Below, piece by piece: positions 1 through 10,298 of a stretch of 39,164 nucleotides of DNA. Source of the stretch: an uncultured Endozoicomonas sp. GTDB taxonomy: Bacteria; Pseudomonadota; Gammaproteobacteria; Pseudomonadales; Endozoicomonadaceae. Within the stretch, counting starts at the first letter, position 1, and each line of letters begins with the position of its first letter. Made by a program: the position numbers and the translations under genes. The notes under the pieces are model-generated. The model saw only the letters and a list, made by a program, of their open reading frames with translations. It ran no database searches and had not been told where the DNA came from. Where the stretch lies: positions 1 through 39,164 of the forward strand of contig OODV01000088.1 in NCBI GenBank assembly GCA_900299555.1. Reading direction: 5' to 3'.

Positions 1-2
1 TT

Positions 3-260
3 AATGTTGTTAAGAACGGGAAAGCTGAGACGGGTCACCAGCGGTATAGATGCAAGGACTGTAATAAGAGCTTCCAACTTGAGTATCGCTATAACGGCAA
101 TCTGCCAGGTACTCATGAGCAGATCATAAAGATGACCATGAATGGCTCCGGGGTCAGAGATATCGGACGTGTCCTTGAGATCAGTCCAACGACTGTATTG
201 GCTCGCTTAAAAAACTCGACCCGCCAACAGAATTGGAAAGTCCTTCACTCAGCGGATTGA
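3..260 (+). pseudogene. insA: IS1 InsA-like protein, 5'-truncated by the window edge
   Basis: The open frame runs in from the window edge. It carries YRCKDCNKSFQLEY, which matches the second half of the InsA zinc finger, then PGTHEQIIKMTMNGSGVRDI, which matches the InsA helix-turn-helix region, and it ends shortly after LKNS, where E. coli InsA also ends. InsA binds the IS1 ends, represses transcription and supplies the N-terminus of the InsAB' transposase made by frameshifting. The family is clear. The protein is counted as a pseudogene because its partner insB is deleted. Confidence 0.75.
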
Positions 261-393
261 GCGGCAGAATCTGACCTTGAGAACTTGCTTGAAACGGTTA
301 GCCAGAAGGACTATCTGCTTCTCAAGATCAATAGACATTCATGATAAGGTTATCGGGGAGTTTATCTCCCGAAACCACTATCAACAGTTTTGA
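247..393 (+). pseudogene. insB: IS1 InsB-like transposase, C-terminal scrap
   Basis: In this frame the sequence reads TQRIERQNLTLRT, then KRLARRTICFSRSI and HDKVIGEF, then a stop. This matches, in order, the last ~50 residues of IS1 InsB (TQRIERHNLNLR ... SKSVELHDKVIG). Everything upstream, including the DDE catalytic residues, is absent. It is an inactive remnant created by the same deletion that truncated the element. Confidence 0.75.
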
Positions 394-403
394 TACATCA
401 TCC

Positions 404-719
404 AACTTCTCCCAACTGCATTGGTAGATTGATGGTCTGACGCATAAAAACCGGTAGAGTAGCCTGTTTGGAATAATCTTCGTGCAATATATTTGGCTAC
501 AGGGCTTTCATTTCAAGGGATGAAGGGTTTTCAGACAGGCACTATTTAGCGAAAGTTGATTCCGCTGGGCTGGTGTCAGATTGCAATAGTGCGTCCAGAT
601 GCAGGAAAAAAACCAGTCATTCAATCCTGCGTGGTGTTGTGAAAGATACGAACACTACTGACAGGCCTTACTGAAAAAGTAGATAGCTAAACAGAGCACA
701 TTATTAGCTTCCATATTAT
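404..719. other. Gene-free spacer between the IS1 remnant and the TetR gene
   Basis: No open frame with coding character, RNA gene or strong hairpin was recognised on either strand. The stretch lies downstream of both flanking genes. It may contain further decayed mobile DNA, but nothing could be matched. Confidence 0.5.
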
Positions 720-1328
720 CTAAGCTTTTTCCCAGGATTTAACCAGCATTACCAGCACTTCACTGGATTTTTTTATATAAAAAGGCCTTTCCTCCGGCGA
801 GGCTAAGCTAACCATTAACATCATTGATAGCATCAAGTTTTGTAAGTAAGCTGCTTTGGTCTCTGCCAGTGTTTGCCCAGTTTTTTTTTCGATCATTGCA
901 GCTATTTTTAGGCGGATTTGGGTATCATGCTTCTCTGTAGATTGCTCTAGCCTAGAATTCATGGTTTCAGCTTTTGTCAACTCAATTGCAAGCCTGTGCT
1001 CAATGTCATTATTGATGCAAAATGCTGCAAATAGTTGAGCGATTAGCTCTGCTAAATCAGTGCTATTTTCAAGCCTCTCAATGACATCGAATGCTTTGTT
1101 ATTAATCTCAGCTAGCCACTCCCCGTAAAGTGCTGTAATAATTTCATCTTTAGACGAGAAATACCGATAAACCGTACCAATATTGCATTTTGCAGTGCTA
1201 GCAACATGATTAGTAGTAAAATTCTGGTAGCCGTTTTCAATAAGTTCTTGCTTTGCCGCAGCAAGGATTTGGCGGATCTTTAATTGAGATCGAGATTGTA
1301 TCGGGTGTGTGACCATAACTAATTTCAT
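720..1328 (-). CDS. TetR/AcrR-family transcriptional regulator
   Basis: The protein is about 202 residues, the usual TetR size. The N-terminal DNA-binding domain is clear: FTTNHVASTAKCNIGTVYRY, then FSSKDEIITALY, is the TetR helix-turn-helix followed by the conserved F.sKeeL..al. segment. The C-terminal ~130 residues form the variable ligand-binding/dimer region and give no ligand clue. I place the start at the ATG at 1328; a TTG at 1340 and an ATG at 1316 are alternatives, and none has a strong ribosome site. The gene is divergent from the hydrolase gene at 1688, and a perfect palindrome lies between them. By analogy with the family it probably represses itself and the hydrolase. The inducer is unknown. 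Confidence 0.85.
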   Translation of the reverse strand: MKLVMVTHPIQSRSQLKIRQILAAAKQELIENGYQNFTTNHVASTAKCNIGTVYRYFSSKDEIITALYGEWLAEINNKAFDVIERLENSTDLAELIAQLFAAFCINNDIEHRLAIELTKAETMNSRLEQSTEKHDTQIRLKIAAMIEKKTGQTLAETKAAYLQNLMLSMMLMVSLASPEERPFYIKKSSEVLVMLVKSWEKA

Positions 1329-1389
1329 TTGCAGCAACAATAGCTTCTATCCAGTCACATCATATTTTACTTTAAAGTGTAATTCCATT

Positions 1390-1413
1390 AAAAATAAGTA
1401 TTTACTTATTTTT
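1390..1413. promoter_or_regulatory. Perfect 24-bp palindrome, candidate TetR operator
   Basis: Two 11-base arms around a TT centre are exactly complementary; the core is AATAAGTA-TT-TACTTATT. It lies 62 bases upstream of the tetR start and in the tetR/hydrolase divergent region (1329-1687), where TetR-family operators usually sit. The rest of that region holds no convincing gene. A well-placed ribosome site (AGGAGGAG, about 1674-1681) precedes the hydrolase ATG at 1688. The palindrome is seen directly; its role as operator is inference. Confidence 0.6.
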
Positions 1414-1687
1414 TTTGTTGTGTCAGCATGATTTCCGGCGCTGTTACAGATAATAGCGGAAATACGGTTAAATCACTCAAATGGCCATTGAGTGACAGTT
1501 CAGATACTTCTCTGGCACCTAGGAAACAACAAAAAAAAGGGCATTCACTATTAGCGAGAACAGTGCCATGATTTCCCGTTACTTAGAGCTGGCAAGTCAG
1601 TGTTTATATAGCGGGCTCGATTTTTGCCGAGTGATTAAAAAGATATCTATAAAAAACTGCCAATTTTTAATTAGGAGGAGAGTTAAT

Positions 1688-2977
1688 ATGGTAAAGAAAC
1701 TCCTACTTACATTGCTAATAACGCTACTTATTATAAGTCTTTTTTTAGCTGAGCGATTCGCTTTTATTACCGTTGATAAAAGCTATGACCCGTACTCAAA
1801 AATAGCGGATAAGAAAAGAACCTTGCGTGGGCAGTTAATAGACTCTGAGTTTGTGAAACGAATTTCTTCTGAAGAAATCAATAGACTATTTCCTGAAAGC
1901 AATGAAATCCCTGGTGATATCAGCGATCTACCAACGTTTGATATTGATTTATACAAGATTCGCTACACCTCAGTTTTTCTCAACGAAATTGTTACACTAT
2001 CTGGGCTAGTCATTGTTCCAGACAATGAAGGTTCTTTAAGCCACCTTCAATACCATCACGGTACAATGATGCCTTTCCCATATAAAAATGGCGAGGGCTC
2101 TTTAGATGTCCCATCGCTATATTCGGGGGGATATCCTCAAATAGAAAGTGCTCATTATGAAACTCGACTTTTTGGAAACTATTTAGGCTCTTCGGGTTTC
2201 TTGGTAAGTATGCCGGATTATATTGGTTATGGCGTATCCGAGAACTACGAACATCCATACTCCGTAAATGATCGTCTGGCAGAACAATCGGTTGATATGA
2301 TCGTAGCCACGAAATCCTTTGCAAATAAATATAATATAGAACTTGATGAAGACTTGTACCTATCAGGATGGTCGGAAGGTGCCGCAGCAAGTCTTGCCAC
2401 TCAAAAGTTAATAGAAGAACGCTACACCAATTTAGAAATGAAAGAGGATAGCCTGTCTGTTACTGCCAATTTTGCACTTGCAGGATTCTACAATACTGTA
2501 TTGTACAGTAAGTTATTCGTCAGCTTATTTCCTTTAGATTCTTCAGACTGGGGAGGTGATCTGGATGTTTTGATTTGGACTCTTTATGCCATCAATACAT
2601 ACAGTGACGATCAACCGGTTGATACAACCGAACTCTTCAAGATCTCAGTTGAAAACCAATTGGACGTATTGAAAAACAGGCCAACCAGTACCCCTTCAGA
2701 TATCTTCCGATATGGCCTTCCGAACAAAGGAGAGCTTATCAGTAAGTTTGCAAAAAATGATCTTTCAGACGGCTGGGCTCCAAAGGCACCAATATACATT
2801 CATCATGGTACTGAAGATGATATTGTATACTACCCGTTTAATGCCGAGATCACCGTAGAAAACCTTCAAGATCAGGGTGGAAATGTATCATTGGTAAGAT
2901 ACGATAACCATGATCACTATTCTCCAGCTAAGCTATTTCTTCTAGATATGTTAAGTGTGATTGAAGAGCAAAACTGA
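1688..2977 (+). CDS. Exported or membrane-anchored alpha/beta-hydrolase (lipase/esterase-like)
   Basis: The protein has 429 residues from the ATG at 1688, which follows a strong AGGAGGAG site. An upstream in-frame ATG at 1568 would prepend 40 residues without such a site. Residues 4-20 (KLLLTLLITLLIISLFL) form a signal peptide or anchor. The nucleophile elbow is GWSEG with Ser229. HHGTMMPF near residue 124 could form the oxyanion region, and DYIGYG is typical of secretory lipases. HHGTEDDIVYYP supplies the acid (Asp377 or Asp378) and DNHDHYSP the catalytic His (408 or 410). It is therefore probably a secreted serine esterase or lipase; the substrate is unknown. It is divergent from the TetR gene and likely controlled by it. 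The DNA is visibly more AT-rich than the dapB-greA block, suggesting acquisition. Confidence 0.8.
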   Translation: MVKKLLLTLLITLLIISLFLAERFAFITVDKSYDPYSKIADKKRTLRGQLIDSEFVKRISSEEINRLFPESNEIPGDISDLPTFDIDLYKIRYTSVFLNEIVTLSGLVIVPDNEGSLSHLQYHHGTMMPFPYKNGEGSLDVPSLYSGGYPQIESAHYETRLFGNYLGSSGFLVSMPDYIGYGVSENYEHPYSVNDRLAEQSVDMIVATKSFANKYNIELDEDLYLSGWSEGAAASLATQKLIEERYTNLEMKEDSLSVTANFALAGFYNTVLYSKLFVSLFPLDSSDWGGDLDVLIWTLYAINTYSDDQPVDTTELFKISVENQLDVLKNRPTSTPSDIFRYGLPNKGELISKFAKNDLSDGWAPKAPIYIHHGTEDDIVYYPFNAEITVENLQDQGGNVSLVRYDNHDHYSPAKLFLLDMLSVIEEQN

Positions 2978-3174
2978 TAGTTTGATTGAAGCAGCATCTT
3001 TGACGTTTAATGACAAGAACACTTGGCAATATGAGAGATAGGTAGGTAGCTATATAGTTCCTGCCAGAAAATCCTCGTTACCACCAAGACTCGACTTTAG
3101 AGTTTCCAAAGCACAATAGTTCAGCAAAAAGTTAACAAACTGGTAATAGCAACCATTCCTAATGTTGAAATTAT

Positions 3175-3948
3175 GTGACCGGGGTGCTTGCTGGTAGCTT
3201 GGATGGTAATCCTGTGTCAGCCATTGCCATTACCTCTATCGATAACAGTAATGGTACCTGGGAGTACTCATTAAATGGCGGGCTCACCTGGTTGGATGTG
3301 GACGATGGCAGTCTCGGGAATAACCATGCCCTGCAGCTTGATGGCGCTGAAAAAATATGCTTTACGCCGGATGTGGATTACAACGGTGATGCCTCCCTTA
3401 TCTTTCGGGCCTGGGATGAGTCTGTAGGTATTTCCGGGGATTACGCTGATACTAGTGTCAACGGAGTGGAAACCGCATTCAGTAGCGATACTGCCAATGC
3501 TGAATTCATGGTTGTTAACACGGTCGAGGGTACTGAAGATGATGAGACACTGGTGGGTACAGCGGGTTTTGATGCCATTGTAGGTGGTGCTGGCAACGAT
3601 ATCCTGACCGCTGACGAAGGCGGAGATATCTTTATCTTCCGGACTGGCGATGATGACACTGCATCGAACTGGGCCATGGATACCATCACTGACTTTAATA
3701 TCAATGAAGGGGATGTTCTGGCTCTTGGTGATTTGCTGGTGGATGAAGAAAGCAACGATTTGACGCAGTATCTCTCCTTTGATCAGACCGATCCGGATAA
3801 CCCCATTCTTGAGGTGAGAGAGACCACTGGTGGTAATATTGCTCAGAAGATTGCCCTGCAGGGTGTGGATCTGTCGTCTCTGGGATCCACGGATGCTGAA
3901 AACATCAACAATATGTTGAATAACGGGAATCTGAATACAGATGTGTAA
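3175..3948 (+). pseudogene. C-terminal remnant of a giant RTX/type I-secreted adhesin
   Basis: The open frame gives ~257 residues and begins in mid-domain, just after a stop codon, at a GTG with no convincing ribosome site. Residues ~15-95 (NGTWEYSLNGGLTW ... FTPDVDYNGDASLIFRAWD) match one repeat of the long cadherin/VCBS-like modules of giant surface adhesins. An RTX-like calcium-binding stretch (GGAGNDILT) follows. The end (DTITDFNINEGDVLALGDLL) is the type I secretion C-terminal target domain of the VC_A0849 subclass, which is needed for export by an ABC/TolC-type channel. Intact proteins of this kind usually run to thousands of residues, so only the 3' end survives. No type I transporter genes are visible nearby. 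Confidence 0.8.
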
Positions 3949-3974
3949 TTCGAAGATTAGCTGACATTCATGGT

Positions 3975-4002
3975 GACAGTCTCCTTGGGACTGTCTTTTT
4001 TC
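3975..4002 (+). terminator. Rho-independent terminator after the adhesin remnant
   Basis: The stem GACAGTC/GACTGTC (3975-3981 with 3989-3995) can be extended by a G-U and a C-G pair, and a run of six T follows at 3996. It lies 27 bases after the adhesin stop. Confidence 0.8.
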
Positions 4003-4010
4003 TTATTGTC

Positions 4011-4127
4011 TTAAATGATCTGTGCCTCCCGAATCATCACTGAAACGGTTTTCAAAATAACCAGTGCAAGAATCAGCCTTGGGGCCCAATGCATCTCCCG
4101 AACGTCTTTTATAAACTGCTGGATCAT
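4011..4127 (-). CDS. Possible small membrane protein, 38 residues
   Basis: A minus-strand ATG at 4127 with AGGTGA upstream opens a 38-codon frame. The product has a charged N-terminal segment (MIQQFIKDVREMHWAP) followed by a hydrophobic stretch (RLILALVILKTVSVMI) that could span or lie on the membrane. It fills an otherwise gene-free stretch between the adhesin terminator and dapB. I recognise no family, and an open frame this short can arise by chance. Conservation in relatives would decide. Confidence 0.3.
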   Translation of the reverse strand: MIQQFIKDVREMHWAPRLILALVILKTVSVMIREAQII

Positions 4128-4249
4128 ATTTTTCACCTACAACCGATATGGGATGCTATTTGGTGGTAGGTTATCGTTTTTTTCTTAAAGAATAAAAGAT
4201 GGACTCGTATTTTTCTCAGTTGGCTTGCTGTTTGTGCGTAGTCCGATAG

Positions 4250-5122
<873 letters not shown>

Positions 5123-5238
5123 GTTTATATGAATTGAATGGCCGTTCAGAATTAATCATGGACAAGTCGATTATCTTGTGATTAAATGCGAAAAATTTGC
5201 ATTGAATTTATGGTGTTAGCGACAGAATGTGTGATCAC

Positions 5239-5274
5239 AAGCGAGATGGTTTTTAAAAACATCTCGCTTTTTTT
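5239..5274 (+). terminator. Rho-independent terminator or attenuator between dapB and carA
   Basis: An eight-base stem (GCGAGATG, 5241-5248, with CATCTCGC, 5260-5267), extended outward by A-T pairs, carries an 11-base loop and is followed by a T run (5268-5274). It ends dapB transcripts, or it may work as an attenuator if the carAB promoter lies upstream of it. It is 78 bases before the carA start. Confidence 0.8.
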
Positions 5275-5351
5275 GGGTCTGCAAACTGGAGGGTATACGG
5301 CACCATAGCGTTCGGGCATAAGGCGCTCAGGTTCAAATATGGGAGGATCCT

Positions 5352-6482
5352 TTGACTAAGACGGCTGTTTTAGCTCTGGAAGATGGTAGTATTTTCCGGG
5401 GAATTGCTATCGGTACTGATGGTGAAACCAGTGGTGAGGTGGTTTTTAACACGGCAATGACCGGTTATCAGGAAATTCTCACTGACCCTTCCTATTCCCG
5501 CCAAATTGTTACGCTGACCTATCCCCATATTGGTAATACCGGTATTACTCCGGAAGATGAAGAGTCTCCTCAAATTCATGCGGCAGGTCTGGTTATTAAA
5601 GACCTGCCACTGCTGGCCAGCAACTGGCGCAGCAAGATGTCCCTGGATGAGTATCTGAAGTCTCGAAATATTGTTGCGATTGCTGGTATTGATACCCGCA
5701 GGCTGACCCGTATTCTGCGGGAAAAAGGGGCTCAGAATGGCTGCATTATCGCAGGTGACTCTGTTGATGAAGCTCTGGCGCTGGCCAAAGCCCGTGAGTT
5801 CCCGGGTCTTAAAGGTATGGATCTGGCTAAGGAAGTCACCACTGACCAGGCTTATCCGTGGACAGAAGGTGTCTGGAGTCTGGAAACTGACAGTCATGCT
5901 GAAGTGACTGACCTGCCTTTTCATGTCGTTGCCTATGATTTTGGTGTTAAGAGAAACATTCTGCGCATGCTGGCTCAACGTGGCTGCCGCCTGACTGTCG
6001 TGCCCGCCAAAACACCGGCCAAAGAGGTTCTGGCTATGAATCCGGATGGTGTTTTCCTCTCTAACGGTCCTGGTGACCCCGAGCCTTGCGATTACGCCAT
6101 TTCCGCCATCAAGGACATTCTGGAGACGTCTCTGCCTGTGTTTGGTATCTGTCTGGGCCACCAGCTGCTGGCACTGGCCAGTGGTGCGAAGACTGAGAAG
6201 ATGAAGTTTGGGCATCACGGCGCCAACCATCCAGTGCAAGATCTCAAATCCGGACAGGTTCACATCACCAGTCAGAACCATGGCTTCGCGGTAGCTGAAG
6301 ACTCTCTGCCGGAAACGCTGAAAGCAACTCATAAGTCATTGTTTGATGGTAGTTTGCAGGGGATTGAGCGGACAGATCGTCCTGCTTTCAGCTTCCAGGG
6401 ACACCCTGAAGCAAGTCCTGGCCCACATGATGTTGCCGGACTGTTTGACCGTTTTGTTGAGATGCTTAAGGCAGCGAAATAA
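5352..6482 (+). CDS. carA: Carbamoyl-phosphate synthase, small (glutaminase) subunit
   Basis: It hydrolyses glutamine and channels ammonia to CarB for carbamoyl phosphate, the shared precursor of arginine and pyrimidines. The protein has 376 residues (E. coli 382). The N-terminal ~150 residues are the CarA-specific domain. The C-terminal class I amidotransferase domain has Cys267 in GICLGHQLL, with His351 and Glu353 in GHPEASPGP completing the triad. The start is an unusual TTG at 5352, with GGGAGGA ending 4 bases upstream. It lies 27 bases before carB and is surely co-transcribed. The 229-base leader with a hairpin could hold arginine/pyrimidine control. Confidence 0.98.
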   Translation: MTKTAVLALEDGSIFRGIAIGTDGETSGEVVFNTAMTGYQEILTDPSYSRQIVTLTYPHIGNTGITPEDEESPQIHAAGLVIKDLPLLASNWRSKMSLDEYLKSRNIVAIAGIDTRRLTRILREKGAQNGCIIAGDSVDEALALAKAREFPGLKGMDLAKEVTTDQAYPWTEGVWSLETDSHAEVTDLPFHVVAYDFGVKRNILRMLAQRGCRLTVVPAKTPAKEVLAMNPDGVFLSNGPGDPEPCDYAISAIKDILETSLPVFGICLGHQLLALASGAKTEKMKFGHHGANHPVQDLKSGQVHITSQNHGFAVAEDSLPETLKATHKSLFDGSLQGIERTDRPAFSFQGHPEASPGPHDVAGLFDRFVEMLKAAK

Positions 6483-6509
6483 CCAACCCCGTTTTGATGT
6501 GAGAGAAAG

Positions 6510-9500
6510 ATGCCAAAACGTACTGATATTGAAAGTATTCTGATACTCGGGGCTGGTCCAATTATTATCGGCCAGGCCTGTGAGTTTGACTATTCCGGAG
6601 CACAGGCCTGTAAGGCTCTGAAGGAAGAAGGTTACCGGGTCATCCTGGTTAACTCTAACCCTGCTACTATCATGACCGACCCGGCTATGGCGGACTCAAC
6701 CTATATTGAGCCGATCCGCTGGGAAACGGTTGAAAAAATTATTGAAAAAGAGCGTCCTGATGCGATTCTCCCAACCATGGGAGGCCAGACCGCTCTGAAC
6801 TGTGCCCTGGATTTGTTCCATAAAGGCGTGCTGGAAAAGTACAACGTCGCTATGATTGGTGCCAACCAGGAAGCCATCGATAAGGCGGAAGACCGGCAGT
6901 TGTTTGACAAGGCCATGAAAAACATTGGTCTTGAAACCCCTCGCTCCGGTATTGCTCATACCATGGAAGAAGCCCGTGCTGTTCTCGATGAGCTGGGTTT
7001 TCCATGTATCATTCGACCGTCGTTTACCATGGGCGGTACCGGTGGTGGTATTGCATATAACAAGGATGAGTTTGAAGAGATCTGTTTCCGTGGGCTTGAT
7101 CTTTCACCCACCAGTGAACTGCTGATTGATGAATCACTGATTGGCTGGAAAGAGTATGAGATGGAAGTGGTGCGTGATCGTAAAGATAACTGCATCATTG
7201 TCTGTGCCATTGAAAACTTCGACCCTATGGGGGTTCATACCGGTGACTCTATCACTGTCGCACCAGCTCAGACGCTGACCGACAGGGAATACCAGATCAT
7301 GCGTAACGCTTCTATTGCGGTACTGCGTGAAATTGGTGTGGAAACGGGTGGTTCCAACGTACAGTTCGGTATCTGCCCGAATACGGGTCGTATGGTGGTC
7401 ATTGAAATGAACCCCCGTGTGTCCCGTTCTTCTGCTCTGGCTTCCAAGGCGACCGGTTTCCCGATTGCCCGGGTAGCCGCGAAACTGGCAGTGGGCTACA
7501 CCCTGGATGAGCTCAGCAACGAAATTACCGGTGGTGTGGTTCCAGCCTCTTTTGAACCATCTATCGACTATGTTGTTACCAAGATTCCTCGTTTTGCTTT
7601 TGAAAAGTTCCCTCAGGCTGATGATCGTCTGACCACTCAGATGAAGTCTGTGGGTGAAGTGATGGCCATTGGCCGGACTTTCCAGGAGTCTGTGCAAAAA
7701 GCGCTGCGTGGTCTGGAAACCGGAGCCACCGGATTTAATCCGATGCTGGATCCAAAGCAACCTGATGCGTTGGATATTATCCGTCGTGAACTGGTGACGC
7801 CAAAGGCTGATCGAATCTATTACGTTGCGGATGCTTTCCGTGCCGGCCTTTCCCTGGAAGAGATCTTTGCCGAGTGCAAGATTGACCCCTGGTTCCTGAT
7901 TCAGATTCAGGACATTGTTGAGGAAGAAACCGTTCTGGCCAGCGAATCGCTTGCTGATGCTCCTCTCAATGGGTTGACTAAAGAACGCTTGTTCCGTCTG
8001 AAACAAAAAGGCTTCAGTGATGCCCGTCTGGCGGAGTTGCTGGATGTAAAAGAAGTGGAGGTAAGAAACCTTCGTCGTGAGCTGGGTGTGAAACCGGTAT
8101 TCAAACGTGTTGATACCTGTGCTGCCGAGTTTCAATCCACGACTGCGTACATGTATTCATCTTATGATGAAGAGTGTGAAGCAGAGCCTTCTGACCGTGA
8201 GAAAGTTATGGTCATCGGTGGTGGCCCAAACCGGATTGGTCAGGGCATTGAATTTGATTACTGCTGTGTACATGCGGCTCTTGCAGCACGTGAAGACGGT
8301 TACGAAACCATTATGGTTAACTGTAACCCTGAAACCGTTTCCACCGATTATGATACGTCTGATCGTCTCTACTTTGAGCCGGTAACTCTGGAAGATGTGC
8401 TGGCCATCATTGATGTTGAGAAGCCCAGCGGCGTTATCGTTCAGTACGGTGGGCAGACCCCGTTGAAGTTGGCTCGTGCACTGGAAGCGGAAGGCGTATC
8501 GATTATCGGTACCAGCCCGGAAGCCATCGACCGCGCTGAAGACCGTGAACGCTTCCAGCAGATGATTCAGAAACTGAATCTGCTACAGCCAGCCAATGCA
8601 ACTGTTCGCAGTGAAGATGAAGCCGTCGCTAAAGCCGCTGAAATCGGTTATCCACTGGTCGTTCGTCCATCCTATGTTCTGGGTGGTCGTGCTATGGAAA
8701 TTGTAGCGGGAGAAGACGAACTGGTTCGTTACATGAAAGAGGCGGTTCAGGTATCAAACGATAGTCCTGTATTGCTGGATTCTTTCCTGAACCGTGCGGT
8801 AGAAGTGGATGTTGATGCGATTTGTGACGGTGAGCGTGTGGTCATTGGTGCCATCATGCAGCACATCGAACAGGCTGGCATTCACTCTGGTGACTCCAGC
8901 TGCTCTCTGCCGCCATACAGCCTGAGTCGCCGTCATCAGGATGCTATCCGTGAACAGGTTAGCGCCATGGCAATGGAGCTGGGTGTTGTTGGTCTGATGA
9001 ACGTTCAGCTGGCCATCCAGGATGACCAGATCTACGTGATCGAAGTGAACCCCCGCGCTTCCCGTACCGTGCCTTTTGTTTCCAAGTGCATTGGCCACTC
9101 TCTGGCCAAGATCGCTGCACGGGTCATGATGGGCAAGAGTCTGGAAGAGCAGAACTTTACCACTGAGATTGTGCCACCATACTACAGTGTGAAAGAGGCG
9201 ATCTTCCCATTCAATAAGTTCCCAGGGGTGGATCCAATTCTCGGCCCGGAGATGAAGTCTACCGGTGAAGTGATGGGTGTTGGTGCAACGTTCCCGGAAG
9301 CGTTCCATAAAGCACAGCTGGCAGAAAATATGCAGTTACCCAGTGGTGGTAAGGTCATTCTCACTGTGCGCGACTTTGATAAGCCTGAAGTGCCGATGAT
9401 TGCTCGCCTGCTGATGGATATCGGCTTTGAACTGCTGGCCACCTCAGGTACTGCTAAAGTTATTGAAGAAGCTGGCTTGCCGGTTACCACCATCAATAAA

Positions 9501-9746
9501 GTACATCAGGGAAGACCGCATCTCGTGGACATGATTGTTAATGGTGATATTGCCTTCATGATCAATACCACTGAAGGTCGTCAGGCCATTGCCGATTCTT
9601 ACTTGATTCGTCGCTCCGCATTGACCAATAAGGTGCTATATACAACCACCATGGCGGGAGCAGAAGCGATTGCACGTTCAATCGCCTTTGGATCAGAAAG
9701 ATTGGTCAGACGACTTCAGGATTTACACGAAGGTAACGTTGGATGA
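6510..9746 (+). CDS. carB: Carbamoyl-phosphate synthase, large subunit
   Basis: It makes carbamoyl phosphate from bicarbonate, ammonia and two ATP. The protein has 1078 residues (E. coli 1073) and shows the duplicated architecture: first ATP-grasp synthetase half (~1-400, starting [20 protein letters not shown]), oligomerisation domain (~400-550), second synthetase half (~555-935, starting [20 protein letters not shown]), and a C-terminal MGS-like allosteric domain (~940-1078). The two [20 protein letters not shown] segments show the internal duplication. It is preceded by GAGAGAAAG. Its TGA overlaps the ATG of greA (ATGA), so greA translation is probably coupled. Confidence 0.98.
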   Translation: MPKRTDIESILILGAGPIIIGQACEFDYSGAQACKALKEEGYRVILVNSNPATIMTDPAMADSTYIEPIRWETVEKIIEKERPDAILPTMGGQTALNCALDLFHKGVLEKYNVAMIGANQEAIDKAEDRQLFDKAMKNIGLETPRSGIAHTMEEARAVLDELGFPCIIRPSFTMGGTGGGIAYNKDEFEEICFRGLDLSPTSELLIDESLIGWKEYEMEVVRDRKDNCIIVCAIENFDPMGVHTGDSITVAPAQTLTDREYQIMRNASIAVLREIGVETGGSNVQFGICPNTGRMVVIEMNPRVSRSSALASKATGFPIARVAAKLAVGYTLDELSNEITGGVVPASFEPSIDYVVTKIPRFAFEKFPQADDRLTTQMKSVGEVMAIGRTFQESVQKALRGLETGATGFNPMLDPKQPDALDIIRRELVTPKADRIYYVADAFRAGLSLEEIFAECKIDPWFLIQIQDIVEEETVLASESLADAPLNGLTKERLFRLKQKGFSDARLAELLDVKEVEVRNLRRELGVKPVFKRVDTCAAEFQSTTAYMYSSYDEECEAEPSDREKVMVIGGGPNRIGQGIEFDYCCVHAALAAREDGYETIMVNCNPETVSTDYDTSDRLYFEPVTLEDVLAIIDVEKPSGVIVQYGGQTPLKLARALEAEGVSIIGTSPEAIDRAEDRERFQQMIQKLNLLQPANATVRSEDEAVAKAAEIGYPLVVRPSYVLGGRAMEIVAGEDELVRYMKEAVQVSNDSPVLLDSFLNRAVEVDVDAICDGERVVIGAIMQHIEQAGIHSGDSSCSLPPYSLSRRHQDAIREQVSAMAMELGVVGLMNVQLAIQDDQIYVIEVNPRASRTVPFVSKCIGHSLAKIAARVMMGKSLEEQNFTTEIVPPYYSVKEAIFPFNKFPGVDPILGPEMKSTGEVMGVGATFPEAFHKAQLAENMQLPSGGKVILTVRDFDKPEVPMIARLLMDIGFELLATSGTAKVIEEAGLPVTTINKVHQGRPHLVDMIVNGDIAFMINTTEGRQAIADSYLIRRSALTNKVLYTTTMAGAEAIARSIAFGSERLVRRLQDLHEGNVG

Positions 9747-10219
9747 AAAGAATTCCCATGACGGTGGAGGGAGAAAAAGCCCTCCGTGAGGAACTGGCTC
9801 ATTTGAAAGGGGTTGAGCGCCCGCGTATTTCTGCGGCGATTGCAGAAGCCCGGGAGCTGGGAGACCTTAAGGAGAATGCTGAGTATCACGCAGCTCGTGA
9901 GCAGCAGAGTTTTGCAGAAGGTCGTGTTAATGAAATTGAGGCCAAGCTGTCTAATGCTCAGGTGATTGATATCACGTCCATCAACAAAACCGGTAAGGTC
10001 CTTTTTGGTACAACAGTTGTACTGATCAATATGGAAAATGATCAGGAAGTGGAGTACAAAATTGTTGGTGATGATGAATCGGACATCAAGGTGAATAAGA
10101 TCTCCGTGAACTCGCCCATTGCCCGCGCCATGATCGGTAAAGAAGAAGGTGATGTCGTTGTGGTGAACACACCTTCTGGCGGTGTTGAGTATGAGATCGA
10201 TGAAGTGAAGCATGTCTGA
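9743..10219 (+). CDS. greA: Transcription elongation factor GreA
   Basis: It enters the secondary channel of stalled RNA polymerase and triggers cleavage of the backtracked transcript. At 158 residues it has the standard length. The N-terminal coiled coil (~1-75) carries the acidic tip in [16 protein letters not shown], where the Asp and Glu bind the catalytic Mg2+. The C-terminal domain (~80-158) has the expected [16 protein letters not shown] segment. The ATG overlaps the carB stop, and a strong terminator follows 42 bases after the stop. Confidence 0.97.
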   Translation: MKRIPMTVEGEKALREELAHLKGVERPRISAAIAEARELGDLKENAEYHAAREQQSFAEGRVNEIEAKLSNAQVIDITSINKTGKVLFGTTVVLINMENDQEVEYKIVGDDESDIKVNKISVNSPIARAMIGKEEGDVVVVNTPSGGVEYEIDEVKHV

Positions 10220-10261
10220 TTAAGGTATCAATCAATTCTGAATCTTTTTTTGACAGTCACG

Positions 10262-10298
10262 AAAGCCCTGCGTTGCTAAATCAGCGCAGGGCTTTTTT
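10262..10298 (+). terminator. Rho-independent terminator of carAB-greA
   Basis: A perfect 11-base stem (AAAGCCCTGCG, 10262-10272, with CGCAGGGCTTT, 10285-10295), a 12-base loop and a T run. It is the strongest terminator in the window. Confidence 0.92.

Larger units (their letters stand above)
1..403 (+). mobile_element. IS1-family element, internally deleted remnant
   Basis: The 5' part encodes most of an InsA-like zinc-finger/HTH protein and the 3' part encodes the extreme C-terminus of an InsB-like transposase. The catalytic DDE core that should lie between them is missing. The two pieces lie in different frames and overlap near 247-260, as expected if a deletion joined the end of insA to the end of insB. 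The end near 391-403, read on the minus strand, begins GGATGATGTATC and resembles an IS1-type terminal repeat, so I place the right end near 403. The left end lies outside the window. The element cannot encode a working transposase. Confidence 0.8.

Noticed and set aside
1428-1571. 47-codon plus-strand frame between the palindrome and the hydrolase gene
   Set aside because: It has no ribosome site and no family resemblance, and it lies in the divergent control region. It is most likely chance or decayed coding DNA.
5225-5240. CRP-like site TGTGATCACA before carA
   Set aside because: The two half-sites abut without the 6-base spacer of a CRP site, so it is only a short palindrome.
5370-6332. 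320-residue minus-strand frame opposite carA
   Set aside because: It is a shadow of carA: composition follows the carA codon pattern, and no motifs are present.
7134-8135. 333-residue minus-strand frame opposite carB
   Set aside because: It is a shadow of carB; the plus-strand protein is fully conserved there.
8754-9308. 184-residue minus-strand frame opposite carB
   Set aside because: It is a shadow frame with no signature or start context.
9716-10213. 165-residue minus-strand frame opposite greA
   Set aside because: It mirrors greA almost end to end; GreA motifs on the plus strand are complete.
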